DNA of 64,000 bases from Paraburkholderia youngii (GCF_013366925.1 NZ_JAALDK010000001.1:310001-374000); one strand, 5' to 3'; positions 37,373 to 47,551 are shown, counted from the first letter of the stretch. The notes: generated by a model not told the origin, from the sequence alone. Numbers and translations: made by a program.

Positions 37373-38797
37373 ATGAATCCGCACGTGCCGGCGATTTCGG
37401 CGACGTCCATGCACACGACTTTTCCCCACATGTTCAGCGATATCGCGCGCGACTTCGGTCAGCCCGTGATGCTGTGGCAGGTCGCGATCCTGCTCGGGAC
37501 GCTGCTCGTCGCGTGGCTGCTCGCGCGGACGCTGCGCCGCCGGATCAAGCGGTCGCAATCGCCGCGCTACGAGAGCCTGCGCTTCGGCATGGAAAGTCTG
37601 GATCGAGCGGCTTTTCCGCTGATCGGCGCGGCGCTCGTGTGGCTCGCGCGGGCGATCGCCGGCCAGTTCATGGACACCGCGCTGCTCGATCTGGCGCTGG
37701 TGCCGCTCGTCGGCATCGGGCTGATCTACATCGTGTTCTTCTTCGCGCGGCGGGTGTTCAACCGCGAAGGGGGCGAGCATCCGTGGCTGTTTCTGGTCGA
37801 GAAAATCGTGTCGGTGGTCGTTTGGGTCGGCATGGTGCTCACGCTGTTGGGCATTCAGAACGCCGTGATCGCATGGATGGACAGCGTGAGCTTCCGCGTC
37901 GGCAATGCGCATATGACGCTGCTGTCGCTGATCACCGGGCTGCTGTGGGTCGCGGTCACGATGATCGTCGCGATGTGGCTCGGCTCGTCGTTCGAAGACC
38001 GCCTGATGCGCTCGAAGACGCTCGACGCGAATCTGAAGGTGGTGGTCGCGCGCGTCGGCCGCGCGGCCTTCGTGCTCGCGGCGCTCCTGATGAGCCTGTC
38101 GATCGTCGGCATCGACATCACGGTGCTCGGTGTGTTCGGGGGCGCTCTCGGCGTCGGGCTCGGCTTCGGCATGCAGAAGATCGCGAGCAACTACGTGTCG
38201 GGCTTCATCATCCTGCTCGACCGCTCGTTGCGGATCGGCGACACGATCAACGTGGGCGGCCTGCAGGGCCGCGTCACGCAGATTCGCACGCGCTATACCG
38301 TCGTGCGCGGACTCGACGGTATCGAAACGCTGATTCCGAACGAGAAGTTGATCACCGACGTCGTGCAGAACCAGTCGTCGTTTCTGACTCGTGGCCACGC
38401 GAGGGTGCCCGTGCAGATCGCCTACACATCCGACGTCGAACAGGCGATGACGCTGCTCGCCCTGGCCGCCGCCGACGTGCCGCGGGTGTTGAGCGAGCCG
38501 GCGCCGACGCCATTTCTGGTCGGTTTCGGCCCGGACGGCGTCAATCTCGAGTTGGGCTTCTGGATCGAAGACGCGGCGAGCGGCACACGTGGCGTGCTCT
38601 CGGCGGTCAACCGCAACATCTGGCGTCTCTTTTCCGAGCACGGCATCAGGATTCCGCTTGCGCAACGCGAGGTGCGCATCGTCGGTCGGGCAGGCGGCGC
38701 AATGCCGCACCCGGCAGCAATGACCGATCCGGCGCACGACGCCGCGACCGATTCAGCGCCCGGGGCCGCCGACGGGGCCGCCAACGGCGATCGTTAG
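37373..38797 (+). CDS. MscS-family mechanosensitive channel
   Basis: Inner-membrane channel of the small-conductance family, opening under osmotic down-shock. About five to six hydrophobic segments occupy residues 30-260; the pore helix is GGALGVGLGFGMQKIASNYV, of which GALGVGLGFGMQKIASNYV is the typical TM3 glycine-rich sequence. The following beta domain holds RSLRIGDTINVGGLQGRVTQI and IPNEKLITDVVQN, characteristic of MscS. The 474 residues are longer than E. coli MscS, with an extra N-terminal membrane part and an Ala/Asp-rich C-terminal tail. Starts at 37373 and 37409 are both possible; neither has a strong Shine-Dalgarno sequence. Confidence 0.9.
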   Translation: MNPHVPAISATSMHTTFPHMFSDIARDFGQPVMLWQVAILLGTLLVAWLLARTLRRRIKRSQSPRYESLRFGMESLDRAAFPLIGAALVWLARAIAGQFMDTALLDLALVPLVGIGLIYIVFFFARRVFNREGGEHPWLFLVEKIVSVVVWVGMVLTLLGIQNAVIAWMDSVSFRVGNAHMTLLSLITGLLWVAVTMIVAMWLGSSFEDRLMRSKTLDANLKVVVARVGRAAFVLAALLMSLSIVGIDITVLGVFGGALGVGLGFGMQKIASNYVSGFIILLDRSLRIGDTINVGGLQGRVTQIRTRYTVVRGLDGIETLIPNEKLITDVVQNQSSFLTRGHARVPVQIAYTSDVEQAMTLLALAAADVPRVLSEPAPTPFLVGFGPDGVNLELGFWIEDAASGTRGVLSAVNRNIWRLFSEHGIRIPLAQREVRIVGRAGGAMPHPAAMTDPAHDAATDSAPGAADGAANGDR

Positions 38798-38892
38798 AGC
38801 CAGCTTTTGGCCGTCGCAAGTGATGCGCCAGTGCCGAGTCAATCGCTATCGGCTTGATAGCGCACAAAAAATCCCTATTTGTTACAAACACT

Positions 38893-38905
38893 TGGAACGC
38901 TTCCA
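38893..38905. promoter_or_regulatory. Short dyad TGGAA-CGC-TTCCA upstream of the desaturase
   Basis: A 13-bp dyad with 5-bp arms sits about 93 bp before the desaturase start, in an AT-rich patch with TAGAAT just after it. Fatty-acid desaturase genes in pseudomonads are controlled by TetR-type repressors such as DesT at dyads near the promoter, so an operator is possible, but the arms are short. Confidence 0.35.
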
Positions 38906-38997
38906 GTAGAATATCGTCCTATCCCGCTGTATGCTTTCACTTTCATGACACGCGCACCGCGTGTGCTTCGTATCTCTCGTTCTGCAGGTAACTTACC

Positions 38998-40194
38998 TTG
39001 TTGAATTCTTTGCTCGATTTCCTTGCCCACGGACTGCTGCATTTCTCGTGGTGGCAACTCGTCGTGTACACGCTGATCGTGACGCACATCACGATTATCG
39101 GCGTGACCGTCTATCTGCATCGCTGCCAGGCGCACCGCGCGCTGGATCTGCACCCGATCGCGAGCCATTTTTTCCGTTTCTGGCTGTGGATGACCACCGG
39201 CATGCTCACCGGCCAGTGGGCGGCGATTCACCGTAAGCATCACGCGAAGTGCGAAACCGAAGAAGATCCGCACAGCCCGCAGACACGCGGCATCTGGAAA
39301 GTGCTGCTCGAAGGCGCCGAACTCTATCGCACCGAAGCGAAAAACGAAGAAACGATGCGCAAGTTCAGTCACGGTACGCCGAATGACTGGATCGAGCGCA
39401 ACGTCTACACGAAATACCCGATTCTCGGCGTAAGCCTGATGATGGTGATCAACGTCGCGCTGTTCGGCGTCGTCGGTCTGACCATCTGGGCCGTGCAGAT
39501 GGTGTGGATTCCTTTCTGGGCCGCGGGCGTGGTCAACGGTCTTGCGCACTTCTGGGGCTATCGCAACTTCAATTCGTCGGATGCGAGCACCAACATTTTC
39601 CCGTGGGGCATCATCATCGGTGGCGAGGAACTGCATAACAATCACCACACGTATGCGACGTCCGCGAAGCTGTCGAACAAGTGGTACGAGTTCGACATCG
39701 GCTGGATGTACATCCGCATCATGCAGGCGTTTCGTCTGGCCAAGGTGAAGAAGATCGCGCCGACGCCGCGCCTGACCACCGGCAAGCTCGTGCTCGATCA
39801 AGATACGCTGCAGGCCGTGCTCGCGAACCGCTACGAAGTGATGGAGCGTTACGCGAAGGCGATCAAGCGTGCGTACCGTCAGGAGCTCGCGCATCTGAAG
39901 GAAGTCGGAGCGCGCGAGAAGTATCAGGTGATGCGCGGCGCGCGTAGCTGGTTCCACAAGGAAGAGGCGGGCCTTAATGAGCCGCAGAGGCTCCAGCTGC
40001 CGCAGATTTTTGCGAGCAGCCAGAAGCTGAAGACCTACATCGATATGCGCAACGAACTGGCGGCGATGTGGGAGCGCTCCAACGCGTCGCGCGAGCAATT
40101 GCTGGCGCAATTGCAGGACTGGTGCCATCGCGCCGAGCAGAGCGGCATCAAGGCGCTGCAAGACTTCGCGATGCGACTGCGTCGATATGCCTGA
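38998..40194 (+). CDS. Membrane acyl-CoA/fatty-acid desaturase (delta-9 type)
   Basis: Integral membrane di-iron enzyme inserting a double bond in acyl chains, adjusting membrane fluidity. The three His boxes are present: HRCQAH (41-46), HRKHH (78-82) and HNNHH (213-217). Membrane segments flank them (WWQLVVYTLIVTHITIIGV, about 18-36, and residues 143-182). The start is TTG: two TTG codons lie in a row (38998 and 39001), with AGGTAAC just upstream; no ATG is available before the first helix. The 398 residues fit the bacterial delta-9 group with an extended C-terminal tail. A terminator follows directly, so it is a single-gene unit. Confidence 0.92.
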   Translation: MLNSLLDFLAHGLLHFSWWQLVVYTLIVTHITIIGVTVYLHRCQAHRALDLHPIASHFFRFWLWMTTGMLTGQWAAIHRKHHAKCETEEDPHSPQTRGIWKVLLEGAELYRTEAKNEETMRKFSHGTPNDWIERNVYTKYPILGVSLMMVINVALFGVVGLTIWAVQMVWIPFWAAGVVNGLAHFWGYRNFNSSDASTNIFPWGIIIGGEELHNNHHTYATSAKLSNKWYEFDIGWMYIRIMQAFRLAKVKKIAPTPRLTTGKLVLDQDTLQAVLANRYEVMERYAKAIKRAYRQELAHLKEVGAREKYQVMRGARSWFHKEEAGLNEPQRLQLPQIFASSQKLKTYIDMRNELAAMWERSNASREQLLAQLQDWCHRAEQSGIKALQDFAMRLRRYA

Positions 40195-40219
40195 AATCTA
40201 TTAAAATTTCAGGACGTCA

Positions 40220-40252
40220 CAAAACCCCGCGTTGGCGGGGTTTTGCGTTTTT
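40220..40252 (+). terminator. Intrinsic terminator after the desaturase gene
   Basis: CAAAACCCCGC (40220-40230) pairs with GCGGGGTTTTG (40235-40245), loop GTTG, then a T-rich stretch. Confidence 0.92.
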
Positions 40253-40321
40253 GGGCCGTGGAAATGCATTGCGCGTGTTGCGCGAGTGGCAAGCCGCGGC
40301 GGCCAGGTGAGGGCAGAGGAG

Positions 40322-41464
40322 ATGATGGAGCAGCAGGCGATCAGGACCGTCGAATTCGATCGGCCTCAGGCGCAGGGCACGACCTGCGGGATCGGGCAGG
40401 CGTGGGCGAAGGTGCCCGAGACGCCGTCCGCGGAAGAGAAGCGGGCGCTGAAGGCGCGCATCCGCGAATTGCTCAAGCGCGAGAAAGCGGTGCTGGTCGC
40501 GCATTATTATGTCGACGCTGAATTGCAGGAGCTCGCAGACGAAACCGGCGGTTGCGTGGCCGATTCGCTGGAAATGGCGCGCTTCGGGCGCGATCACGAA
40601 GCGCAGACGCTGGTGGTCGCGGGCGTGCGCTTCATGGGTGAGACCGCAAAAATTCTCAGTCCGGACAAGCGCATTCTGATGCCGGATCTGGACGCGACCT
40701 GTTCGCTCGACCTCGGCTGTCCGGCCGACGAGTTCTCGGCGTTCTGCGACGCACACCCGGACCGCACGGTGGTCGTGTACGCGAACACGAGCGCAGCCGT
40801 GAAGGCGCGCGCGGACTGGATGGTGACGTCGTCGATCGGGTTGGAGATCGTCGCCGATCTGCATGCGCGCGGCGAGAAGATCATCTGGGCACCGGACCGT
40901 CATCTCGGTAGCTACATCCAGGGCAAGACCGGCGCGGACATGCTGATGTGGCAGGGCTCGTGCCTCGTGCACGACGAATTCAAGGGCATCGAGCTCGATC
41001 TGCTGCGCGCCGAATATCCGCACGCGAAGGTGCTCGTGCATCCGGAGTCGCCGGCCAACGTGGTCGCGCTGGCGGACGTCGTCGGCTCGACCACGCAGTT
41101 GATCGACGCTGCGCAGAAGCTCGACGCGACGCACTTCATCGTCGCGACCGACCTCGGCATCCTGCACAAGATGCAACTCGCCGCGCCCGGCAAGACGCTG
41201 ATTGCCGCGCCGACGGCCGGCAACAGCGCGACCTGCAAGAGCTGCGCGCATTGCCCGTGGATGGCGATGAACGGCCTCGCGAATCTGGCCGATGTGCTCG
41301 AGCGCGGCCATAACGAGATCTTCGTCGATCGCGCGATCGGCGAGCGGGCGCGTCTGCCGATCGACCGTATGCTCGATTTCGCGGCGCGTCACAAGAAGCG
41401 TGTGCAGGCGAGCGGCGATCTCGCGCGCGACGCGCAACTCTATTCGAACGTGGGAGCAGCGTAA
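40322..41464 (+). CDS. nadA: Quinolinate synthase A
   Basis: 4Fe-4S enzyme condensing iminoaspartate with dihydroxyacetone phosphate to quinolinate in NAD synthesis. Conserved parts are [14 protein letters not shown], the cluster-binding cysteine regions [22 protein letters not shown] and [14 protein letters not shown], and [10 protein letters not shown]. Two ATGs in a row (40322, 40325) follow GAGGGCAGAGGAG; the first gives 380 residues. The stop overlaps nadC by one base (TAATG). Its partner NadB, which makes iminoaspartate, is coded by the converging gene at 42512. Confidence 0.96.
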   Translation: MMEQQAIRTVEFDRPQAQGTTCGIGQAWAKVPETPSAEEKRALKARIRELLKREKAVLVAHYYVDAELQELADETGGCVADSLEMARFGRDHEAQTLVVAGVRFMGETAKILSPDKRILMPDLDATCSLDLGCPADEFSAFCDAHPDRTVVVYANTSAAVKARADWMVTSSIGLEIVADLHARGEKIIWAPDRHLGSYIQGKTGADMLMWQGSCLVHDEFKGIELDLLRAEYPHAKVLVHPESPANVVALADVVGSTTQLIDAAQKLDATHFIVATDLGILHKMQLAAPGKTLIAAPTAGNSATCKSCAHCPWMAMNGLANLADVLERGHNEIFVDRAIGERARLPIDRMLDFAARHKKRVQASGDLARDAQLYSNVGAA

Positions 41465-42387
41465 TGACGGTGGTGCAGAAGGCGCCTGAGCAGGCAGTGG
41501 CGCGCGATGGGGCCAACGCAACATCGCCGCTTTTCGCGGAGATTCACGCGCACTACGGCGAGGCGTTCGACGCTGCGCTCGCGCGCAACGTCGCCGATGC
41601 GCTCGCCGAAGATATCGGTAGCGGCGATGAGACCGGCCGCCTCGTGCCTGCCGATGACGTTCGCAACGCGCGCATCATCGTGCGCGAGGAAGCGGTGCTA
41701 TGCGGCGTGCCTTGGTTCGACGCGGTGATGCGTGCGGTCGATCCGCGCATCGAAGTTCAATGGCGTTACCGCGAGGGCGACCGCATGAGCGCCGATACGA
41801 CGGTCTGCGATCTGCGCGGGCCGGTACGCGCGCTGCTGACCGCCGAGCGTAACGCGATGAATTTCCTGCAACTGCTGTCGGGCGTGGCAAGCGCAACCCG
41901 CCGCTATGTCGACGCGATTGCCCACACGAGCACCCGCGTTCTCGATACGCGCAAGACACTGCCGGGTTTGCGGCTCGCGCAGAAGTACGCGGTGCGCGTC
42001 GGCGGCGGTGCCAATCAGCGACTCGCGTTGTACGACGGCATTCTGATCAAGGAGAACCACATTGCGGCGGCCGGCGGAGTGGGTGCGGCGATGGACGCGG
42101 CTCTCGCGTTGAATGCGGGCGTGCCCATCCAGATCGAAGTCGAAACGCTCGAACAACTTGAAACCGCGCTCGCGCATCGGGCGGAGTCGATTCTGCTCGA
42201 CAACTTCTCGTTCGCCATGATGCGCGACGCGGTTCGCGTCACGGCCGGCCGCGCGGTGCTCGAGGTGTCCGGCGGCGTCAATTTCGAGACCGTGCGCACG
42301 ATCGCGGAGACGGGCGTGGATCGCGTGTCGATTGGTGCGCTGACCAAGGACGTGCGCGCGACCGACTACTCGATGCGAATCGTTTGA
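41464..42387 (+). CDS. nadC: Nicotinate-nucleotide pyrophosphorylase (carboxylating)
   Basis: Quinolinate phosphoribosyltransferase, converting quinolinate and PRPP to nicotinate mononucleotide. The 307 residues include AEDIGSGDETGRL, TRKTLPGLRLAQKYAVRVGG (seen as DTRKTLPGLRLAQKYAV), IKENHI, IEVETLEQLE and LLDNFSF, ending with VSIGALTKDVRATDYSM. The first 25 residues before HAHYGEAFD are a longer-than-usual N-terminal tail. The ATG overlaps the nadA stop by one base, so the two genes are coupled. The nadA-nadC unit ends at a long hairpin shared with nadB. Confidence 0.96.
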   Translation: MTVVQKAPEQAVARDGANATSPLFAEIHAHYGEAFDAALARNVADALAEDIGSGDETGRLVPADDVRNARIIVREEAVLCGVPWFDAVMRAVDPRIEVQWRYREGDRMSADTTVCDLRGPVRALLTAERNAMNFLQLLSGVASATRRYVDAIAHTSTRVLDTRKTLPGLRLAQKYAVRVGGGANQRLALYDGILIKENHIAAAGGVGAAMDAALALNAGVPIQIEVETLEQLETALAHRAESILLDNFSFAMMRDAVRVTAGRAVLEVSGGVNFETVRTIAETGVDRVSIGALTKDVRATDYSMRIV

Positions 42388-42430
42388 GCGTCGCGCGTCT
42401 TAGCGCATCGATCGACGCCCATGACGACTG

Positions 42431-42470
42431 AACAAGGCCATTGCCGGAGTTTGCCGGCAATGGCCTTGTT
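42431..42470. terminator. Long perfect hairpin between convergent nadC and nadB
   Basis: AACAAGGCCATTGCCGG (42431-42447) pairs with CCGGCAATGGCCTTGTT (42454-42470): a perfect 17-bp stem with a 6-nt loop, placed 44 bp after nadC and 42 bp after nadB. The U-tract is weak on both sides. A two-way terminator is the simplest reading. Confidence 0.75.
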
Positions 42471-42511
42471 ATTTGCGGCGCCGTTTCAGCGTATGCTCCG
42501 GCGCGATGCCA

Positions 42512-44110
42512 TCAGGCATTCGGCCTGCGGACATACTTTGGCGTGAGCACCGTCGGCAGCGCCTTGGGCAATGTGGCCGGCCAGTCGCGACTGAAATGCA
42601 GGCCGCGGCTTTCGCGCCGCGAGCGCGCGCCGTCCACGATCAGGGACGCCACGTCGACCAGATTGCGCAGCTCCAGCAGATCGCGGCTTACCTTGAAGTT
42701 CGCGTAGTACTCGTGGATTTCGTCGCGCAACAGCGCGAGCCGGTGCTTCGCGCGCTCGAGCCGTTTGTCGGTGCGCACGATGCCGACGTAGTTCCACATC
42801 AGCCGGCGCAGTTCGTCCCAGTTGTGCGCGACCACCACTTCCTCGTCCGGATCGGACACGCGGCTTTCGTCCCAAGCCGGCAGCGGCGCGTGCACGGCGG
42901 CGGCGAAGCCTTCCGCTTCGATCGCCTCGGCAGCGGCGCGGCCGATCACGAGGCATTCGAGCAACGAATTGCTGGCCAGCCGGTTCGCGCCGTGCAGGCC
43001 GGTGCAGGACGTTTCGCCGACCGCGTAGAGACCCGCGAGGTCAGTGCGCCCCGCCAGATCGGTGACGACGCCGCCGCACGTGTAATGCGCGGCCGGCACC
43101 ACCGGAATCGGCTCTTTCGTGATGTCGATGCCGAACTCGAGGCAGCGGGCGAGGATCGTCGGGAAATGCTCGTGCAGGAACGCGGCCGGCTGGTGGCTGA
43201 TGTCGAGGTACACGCAGTCGATGCCGCGTTTTTTGATCTCAAAGTCGATCGCCCGCGCGACGATATCGCGCGGCGCAAGCTCCGCGCGCTCGTCGTGATT
43301 GGGCATGAAGCGTGTGCCGTCGGGCAGCTTCAGAATGCCGCCTTCGCCGCGCACTGCTTCCGAAATCAGGAACGACTTCGCGTACGGGTGAAACAGGCAC
43401 GTCGGGTGGAACTGGATGAATTCCATGTTCGCCACGCGACAACCGGCGCGCCATGCCATCGCGATGCCGTCGCCGGTCGCGGTGTCAGGGTTGGTCGTGT
43501 ACAGGTACACCTTGCCCGCGCCGCCGGTCGCGAGCACCGTATGCGGCGCTTCGATCGTAACGGTGCGGCCGCTTTGCAGATCGAGCGCATACAGACCATG
43601 GCAGCGCCGGCCAGGTAGGCCGAGGCGTTCGGACGTGATCAGATCGATCGCGTGATGATCTTCGAACAGCGTGATGTTCGGATGATGGCGCACCTGCTCG
43701 CTGAGCGTGGCGACGACCGCATGGCCGGTCGCGTCGGCCGCGTGAATGATCCGGCGATGGCTATGGCCGCCTTCGCGCGTCAGATGAAAGCCCAGCTCGG
43801 CGGCGTCGTCTTTCGTGAATGGCACGCCCTGTTCGATCAGCCATTCGATCGCATCGCGCCCATGCTCGACGATAAAGCGCGTCGCAGCCTCGTCGCACAG
43901 ACCGCCACCCGCGATCAGCGTGTCGCGCACGTGATTTTCGACGCTGTCCGCGGAATCCAGCACCGCGGCGATACCGCCTTGCGCCCAGTCGCTCGCGCCC
44001 TCGGTCAGCGATCGCTTGGCGATCACAGCAACGCGCCGTGTCTGCGCGAGGTTGAGCGCGACGCTCAAACCAGCCAGACCGCTACCGACAATCGCCACAT
44101 CGAATTCCAT
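42512..44110 (-). CDS. nadB: L-aspartate oxidase
   Basis: FAD enzyme oxidising L-aspartate to iminoaspartate, the first step of de novo NAD synthesis. The N terminus has the FAD-binding loop [18 protein letters not shown]. Further conserved parts are [33 protein letters not shown] sequence (visible as [15 protein letters not shown]), [10 protein letters not shown] and [18 protein letters not shown]. The ATG at 44110 (532 residues) is preferred over one three codons earlier because GGAG lies 9 bases before it and too close to the other. It converges with nadA-nadC, so the NAD genes form two units facing each other. Confidence 0.96.
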   Translation of the reverse strand: MEFDVAIVGSGLAGLSVALNLAQTRRVAVIAKRSLTEGASDWAQGGIAAVLDSADSVENHVRDTLIAGGGLCDEAATRFIVEHGRDAIEWLIEQGVPFTKDDAAELGFHLTREGGHSHRRIIHAADATGHAVVATLSEQVRHHPNITLFEDHHAIDLITSERLGLPGRRCHGLYALDLQSGRTVTIEAPHTVLATGGAGKVYLYTTNPDTATGDGIAMAWRAGCRVANMEFIQFHPTCLFHPYAKSFLISEAVRGEGGILKLPDGTRFMPNHDERAELAPRDIVARAIDFEIKKRGIDCVYLDISHQPAAFLHEHFPTILARCLEFGIDITKEPIPVVPAAHYTCGGVVTDLAGRTDLAGLYAVGETSCTGLHGANRLASNSLLECLVIGRAAAEAIEAEGFAAAVHAPLPAWDESRVSDPDEEVVVAHNWDELRRLMWNYVGIVRTDKRLERAKHRLALLRDEIHEYYANFKVSRDLLELRNLVDVASLIVDGARSRRESRGLHFSRDWPATLPKALPTVLTPKYVRRPNA

Positions 44111-44273
44111 TACCCACATCTCCGTCTTTCATTTTGCGATGACGGCGTGCGAACCGCACGCCGCGAAAACGACAAAGGATACGCGCCACGACGCACTAGC
44201 GAAAGCAGGCCGAACGGAATAGGGCGATTTGCGCGCGCATTGCTGCGCTATCGCGAAGCCCGCCCAAAAACAA

Positions 44274-44302
44274 AAAAGCCTCGCACGGATGCGAGGCTTT
44301 TC
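44274..44302 (-). terminator. Intrinsic terminator after rpmG
   Basis: On the minus strand AAAGCCTCGCA and TGCGAGGCTTT arms are followed by TTTTG. It lies 35 bp after the rpmG stop. Confidence 0.9.
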
Positions 44303-44336
44303 GTATTTTTGCCTTCGTCAGGCTGGAGAGCCAAGA

Positions 44337-44504
44337 TTACTTGATCTTGGTTTCCTTGTAGTCAACGTGCTTGCGGATGACCGGATCAAATTTCTTGATC
44401 AGCATCTTTTCCGGCATGTTGCGTTTGTTCTTCGTGGTCGTGTAGAAGTGACCCGTGCCTGCGGTCGATTCCAGCTTGATCTTGTCGCGTGCGCCTTTCG
44501 CCAT
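44337..44504 (-). CDS. rpmG: 50S ribosomal protein L33
   Basis: A 55-residue large-subunit protein (starts [20 protein letters not shown], ends [10 protein letters not shown]). It was found by reading the strand directly because the frame is short. The zinc-binding CxxC pairs of some L33 proteins are absent, so this is the zinc-free form. AGGAG lies before the ATG, and the gene follows rpmB by 10 bp, the normal rpmB-rpmG operon. A strong terminator follows. Confidence 0.96.
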   Translation of the reverse strand: MAKGARDKIKLESTAGTGHFYTTTKNKRNMPEKMLIKKFDPVIRKHVDYKETKIK

Positions 44505-44514
44505 GATTTACTCC

Positions 44515-44748
44515 TTAGGCTTCACCGCGTGCGCGCAGGTCTGCGAGCACAGCGTCGATACCGTTCTTGTCGATCAGGCGCAGGCCGGCGTTCGAAATAC
44601 GCAGACGCACCCAACGGTTTTCGCTTTCCACCCAGATACGGCGGCTTTGCAGGTTCGGCAGGAACCGGCGCTTGGTCTTGTTGTTCGCGTGGGAAACGTT
44701 GTTGCCGCTCATCGGCGCTTTCCCAGTTACTTGGCATACGCGTGCCAT
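44515..44748 (-). CDS. rpmB: 50S ribosomal protein L28
   Basis: A 77-residue large-subunit protein. Typical parts are [38 protein letters not shown] and [20 protein letters not shown]. One Cys only, so the zinc-free form. TTAGGAG lies 6 bases before the ATG. It is the first gene of the rpmB-rpmG unit, 210 bp downstream of radC, which is the same neighbour as in E. coli (radC-rpmB-rpmG). Confidence 0.97.
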   Translation of the reverse strand: MARVCQVTGKAPMSGNNVSHANNKTKRRFLPNLQSRRIWVESENRWVRLRISNAGLRLIDKNGIDAVLADLRARGEA

Positions 44749-44958
44749 GAGAGCACTCCTAATACGCTAATTCTGAGTTCGAACGCCGTGAAAGTTTCCC
44801 GAAAAGAGCCGCGCTGAGGGTGTGCGAACTTGCGCCGAATTTGCATCGAGGCACTTCGCTACCACAGCCGCCTGACCTTTGCGGAACGCCTTGATGGCTT
44901 CGGAACAGGGGGTTGGAAATAGGCAAACCGGAATTCTAGCAGAAAAAAAGCCGCAAAA

Positions 44959-45870
44959 TCAAACCTTATTTGCGACGCGGGGCACGGCGCCGTGCGGTGG
45001 CCCTTCCGCTTCCCGCGCTCCAGCGGGCTTGCGTGCGAGCTCCGGCCAGCCGGCGCGGGCGAACGAGTATACGCTGTCCGCGCCGATCACCAGATGATCG
45101 ATCAGCTGCACATCGACGAGCGCGAGCGCGTCGCGCAGTGTCTGCGTGAGGCGGCAGTCGCTCGCGCTCGGCTCGACGGCGCCGGACGGATGATTGTGCG
45201 CAACGATCAGGCTGGCCGCGTTCGCGGCGAGCGCCCGCCGCACGATCTCCCGTGGATACACCGCCATCCGCGTGAGCGAGCCGCGCGCGCTTTCCTCGCA
45301 GCGGATCAGCCGATGCCGCGCGTCGAGAAACAGCGACACGAACACCTCCTGCGGCTGTCCGCCGATCAGAAGGCGCAGATAACTTTCGACCGCTTCGGGC
45401 GAATTCATCAGCTGGCGCTTGCGCATCTTGTCCACGAGGGAGCGGCGCGCCATTTCCATGATCGCGAGCAATTGCGCCTTTTTTGCCGGGCCAATGCCGC
45501 GAATGCCATCGAAATCCTGATAAGTGGCGTCGAGCATTGCGCGCAGTGAGCCGAAGCGATCGAGCAGCGTCCGCGCGACGCTGAACACGTCGTGACCGGG
45601 CAGGCCGGAGCCGAGCACGAGCGCGATCATTTCGGTGTCCGACAGCACGTCGGGGCCCTGGTCGATCAGTCGCTCGCGCGGCATGTCGCGCCGGAGCCAT
45701 TTGCCCCGGAACAGTTGCCGCCGGCTGCGGACCGCCGAGTCGGCGGTTTCTGAGGGAGTCCTGGCCGACCGATTGGAGGCGGCTTTCGCGCCGCCCGTGG
45801 CGCGTGGGCGCGCCTTCGGTCGCAGTTTTGCCGCAGGTGTTTCGTCGATTGTGCTGGCGAAATCAGCCAT
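44959..45870 (-). CDS. radC: RadC family protein (JAB/MPN domain)
   Basis: UPF0758 protein, named RadC, whose earlier DNA-repair role is now doubted. The 303 residues hold a helix-hairpin-helix part (about 115-150, [16 protein letters not shown]) and a JAB/MPN metalloprotease-like domain (about 190-300) with HNHPSG followed by PSASD, the expected zinc site HxH..SxxD. The first 70 residues are a basic Ala/Arg/Lys-rich extension beyond the usual length. The ATG at 45870 has GGAGG 11 bases upstream. It is divergent from fkpB and upstream of rpmB, as in many proteobacteria. Confidence 0.92.
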   Translation of the reverse strand: MADFASTIDETPAAKLRPKARPRATGGAKAASNRSARTPSETADSAVRSRRQLFRGKWLRRDMPRERLIDQGPDVLSDTEMIALVLGSGLPGHDVFSVARTLLDRFGSLRAMLDATYQDFDGIRGIGPAKKAQLLAIMEMARRSLVDKMRKRQLMNSPEAVESYLRLLIGGQPQEVFVSLFLDARHRLIRCEESARGSLTRMAVYPREIVRRALAANAASLIVAHNHPSGAVEPSASDCRLTQTLRDALALVDVQLIDHLVIGADSVYSFARAGWPELARKPAGAREAEGPPHGAVPRVANKV

Positions 45871-46081
45871 ATATATAGAGTCCTCCGCGTAAGGTTGTCG
45901 GCGCACACGCGGCGCAACGCGCCGGAGTGCCGTGCCACCCTCACGCGCGACGGACTCAAGCCGGCGCCCGCTAGGTGGCTTACAATAGACGCTTTGCGCA
46001 CGGCACCCCGACGGTTTGCCACACGCGTCGACTGCGCCCGCGGCGCACGCGTGCAGCGCGCTTCGACTGAGCGAGCATTGC

Positions 46082-46537
46082 ATGAGCATCATCGATATTT
46101 CCGAGGTGAAACCCGGTTCACACGTCACGCTGCATTACCGGCTTTCCCTTGCCGATGGCGCCGAAGTGATCAACACGTTCAACGACAAGCCGGCCACGTT
46201 GCTGCTCGGTGCAGGTCAACTGGCGCCGCCGCTGGAAGATATTTTGCTGGGTTTGAAGGTGGGCCACCATTCGACCTTTCAGCTAGCGCCGGGTCAGGCG
46301 TTCGGCCCACGCAATCCGGATCTGATCCAGCGCGTGTCCCTCGCCACGCTGCGGGAGAACAGCATGATCGGCGAGGATTTTTCCCCGGGTGACCTGGTCG
46401 AATTCAACGCGCCGGGCGGCGGGCGCTACGCCGGCGTGCTGAAGGAAGTCGGCGAAACGTCGGCCCTGTTCGATTTCAATCACCCGCTTGCCGGCCAGGC
46501 GCTGGCGTTTGAAGTGAAAATCATCGGGATTTTGTAA
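46082..46537 (+). CDS. fkpB: FKBP-type peptidyl-prolyl isomerase, SlpA/FkpB
   Basis: Cytosolic peptidyl-prolyl cis-trans isomerase of the SlyD-like FKBP group. The 151 residues include [36 protein letters not shown] and [15 protein letters not shown], with the insert-in-flap domain in the middle. It has no His-rich tail, unlike SlyD, which fits FkpB. The fkpB-ispH order is conserved in E. coli and here the gap is only two bases, so they are one transcript. The ATG at 46082 was chosen by alignment to family N termini; a longer open frame upstream lacks conserved residues. Confidence 0.94.
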   Translation: MSIIDISEVKPGSHVTLHYRLSLADGAEVINTFNDKPATLLLGAGQLAPPLEDILLGLKVGHHSTFQLAPGQAFGPRNPDLIQRVSLATLRENSMIGEDFSPGDLVEFNAPGGGRYAGVLKEVGETSALFDFNHPLAGQALAFEVKIIGIL

Positions 46538-46539
46538 AC

Positions 46540-47499
46540 ATGAGCATCACGGATACGACTCTTGCCGAAGCGGAGATCCTGCTGGCCCAGCCACGCGGTT
46601 TCTGCGCCGGCGTCGACCGGGCGATCGAGATCGTCGAGCGGGCCATCAAGCTGTATGGCTCACCGATCTACGTGCGTCACGAAATCGTCCATAACGCCTA
46701 TGTGGTCGAAGACCTGCGCAAGAAGGGTGCGATCTTCATCGAGAACCTGGAGGAAGTGCCGGCTGGCAACACGGTGATCTTCAGCGCGCATGGCGTGTCG
46801 AAGGCCGTGCGTTCGGAGGCGGAGTCACGCGGGCTGCGGGTATACGACGCGACCTGTCCGCTCGTGACCAAGGTGCATATCGAAGTCGCCAAGATGCGCC
46901 AGGACGGTTTCGACATCGTGATGATCGGCCACAAAGGCCACCCGGAAGTGGAAGGCACGATGGGTCAAGCGGCCGAGGGCATGCATCTGGTCGAGGACAT
47001 CGAAGACGTGCAGGCGCTGCAGCTCGCCGATCCCGAGCGGATCGCGTTCGTCACCCAAACCACGCTGTCGGTCGACGACGCCGCCGAAATCATCGGCGCG
47101 CTGAAGGCCAAGTATCCGTCCATCCGTGAGCCGAAGAAGCAGGACATCTGCTACGCCACGCAGAATCGCCAGGACGCCGTGAAGTTCATGGCGCCGAAGT
47201 GCGACGTCGTGATCGTCGTCGGCAGTCCGAATAGCTCGAATTCGAACCGCTTGCGCGAACTCGCCGAGAAGCTCGGCGTACCGGCCTACATGGTCGATTC
47301 GCCCGATCAGATCGATCCGGTCTGGGTGGAGGGCAAGCGCCGCATCGGTGTGACCGCCGGTGCGTCGGCGCCCGAGGTGCTCGCCCAGGCAGTGATCGCG
47401 CGTCTGCGTGAACTGGGTGTGCGCAGCGTGCGCGCGCTCGAAGGCATCGAGGAAAACATCGCGTTTCCGCTGCCGCGCGGGCTCGGTCTGCCAGCCTGA
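46540..47499 (+). CDS. ispH: 4-hydroxy-3-methylbut-2-enyl diphosphate reductase
   Basis: Last enzyme of the MEP isoprenoid pathway, a 4Fe-4S protein making IPP and DMAPP. The cluster cysteines are Cys22 (RGFCAGV), Cys106 ([11 protein letters not shown]) and Cys204 ([10 protein letters not shown]), matching E. coli Cys12, Cys96 and Cys197. GSPNSSNS supplies the substrate phosphate contacts. The 319 residues are normal. It follows fkpB by two bases, and its Shine-Dalgarno sequence must lie inside the end of fkpB (GGGAT). A strong terminator closes the unit. Confidence 0.97.
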   Translation: MSITDTTLAEAEILLAQPRGFCAGVDRAIEIVERAIKLYGSPIYVRHEIVHNAYVVEDLRKKGAIFIENLEEVPAGNTVIFSAHGVSKAVRSEAESRGLRVYDATCPLVTKVHIEVAKMRQDGFDIVMIGHKGHPEVEGTMGQAAEGMHLVEDIEDVQALQLADPERIAFVTQTTLSVDDAAEIIGALKAKYPSIREPKKQDICYATQNRQDAVKFMAPKCDVVIVVGSPNSSNSNRLRELAEKLGVPAYMVDSPDQIDPVWVEGKRRIGVTAGASAPEVLAQAVIARLRELGVRSVRALEGIEENIAFPLPRGLGLPA

Positions 47500-47523
47500 C
47501 AATCCGTTAGCATCGCTGAAAGG

Positions 47524-47551
47524 AAAGCGCGCCCTCGGGCGCGCTTTTTTT
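47524..47551 (+). terminator. Intrinsic terminator after ispH
   Basis: AAAGCGCGCC pairs with GGCGCGCTTT around a short CTCG loop, followed by a run of Ts, 25 bp after ispH. Confidence 0.92.
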
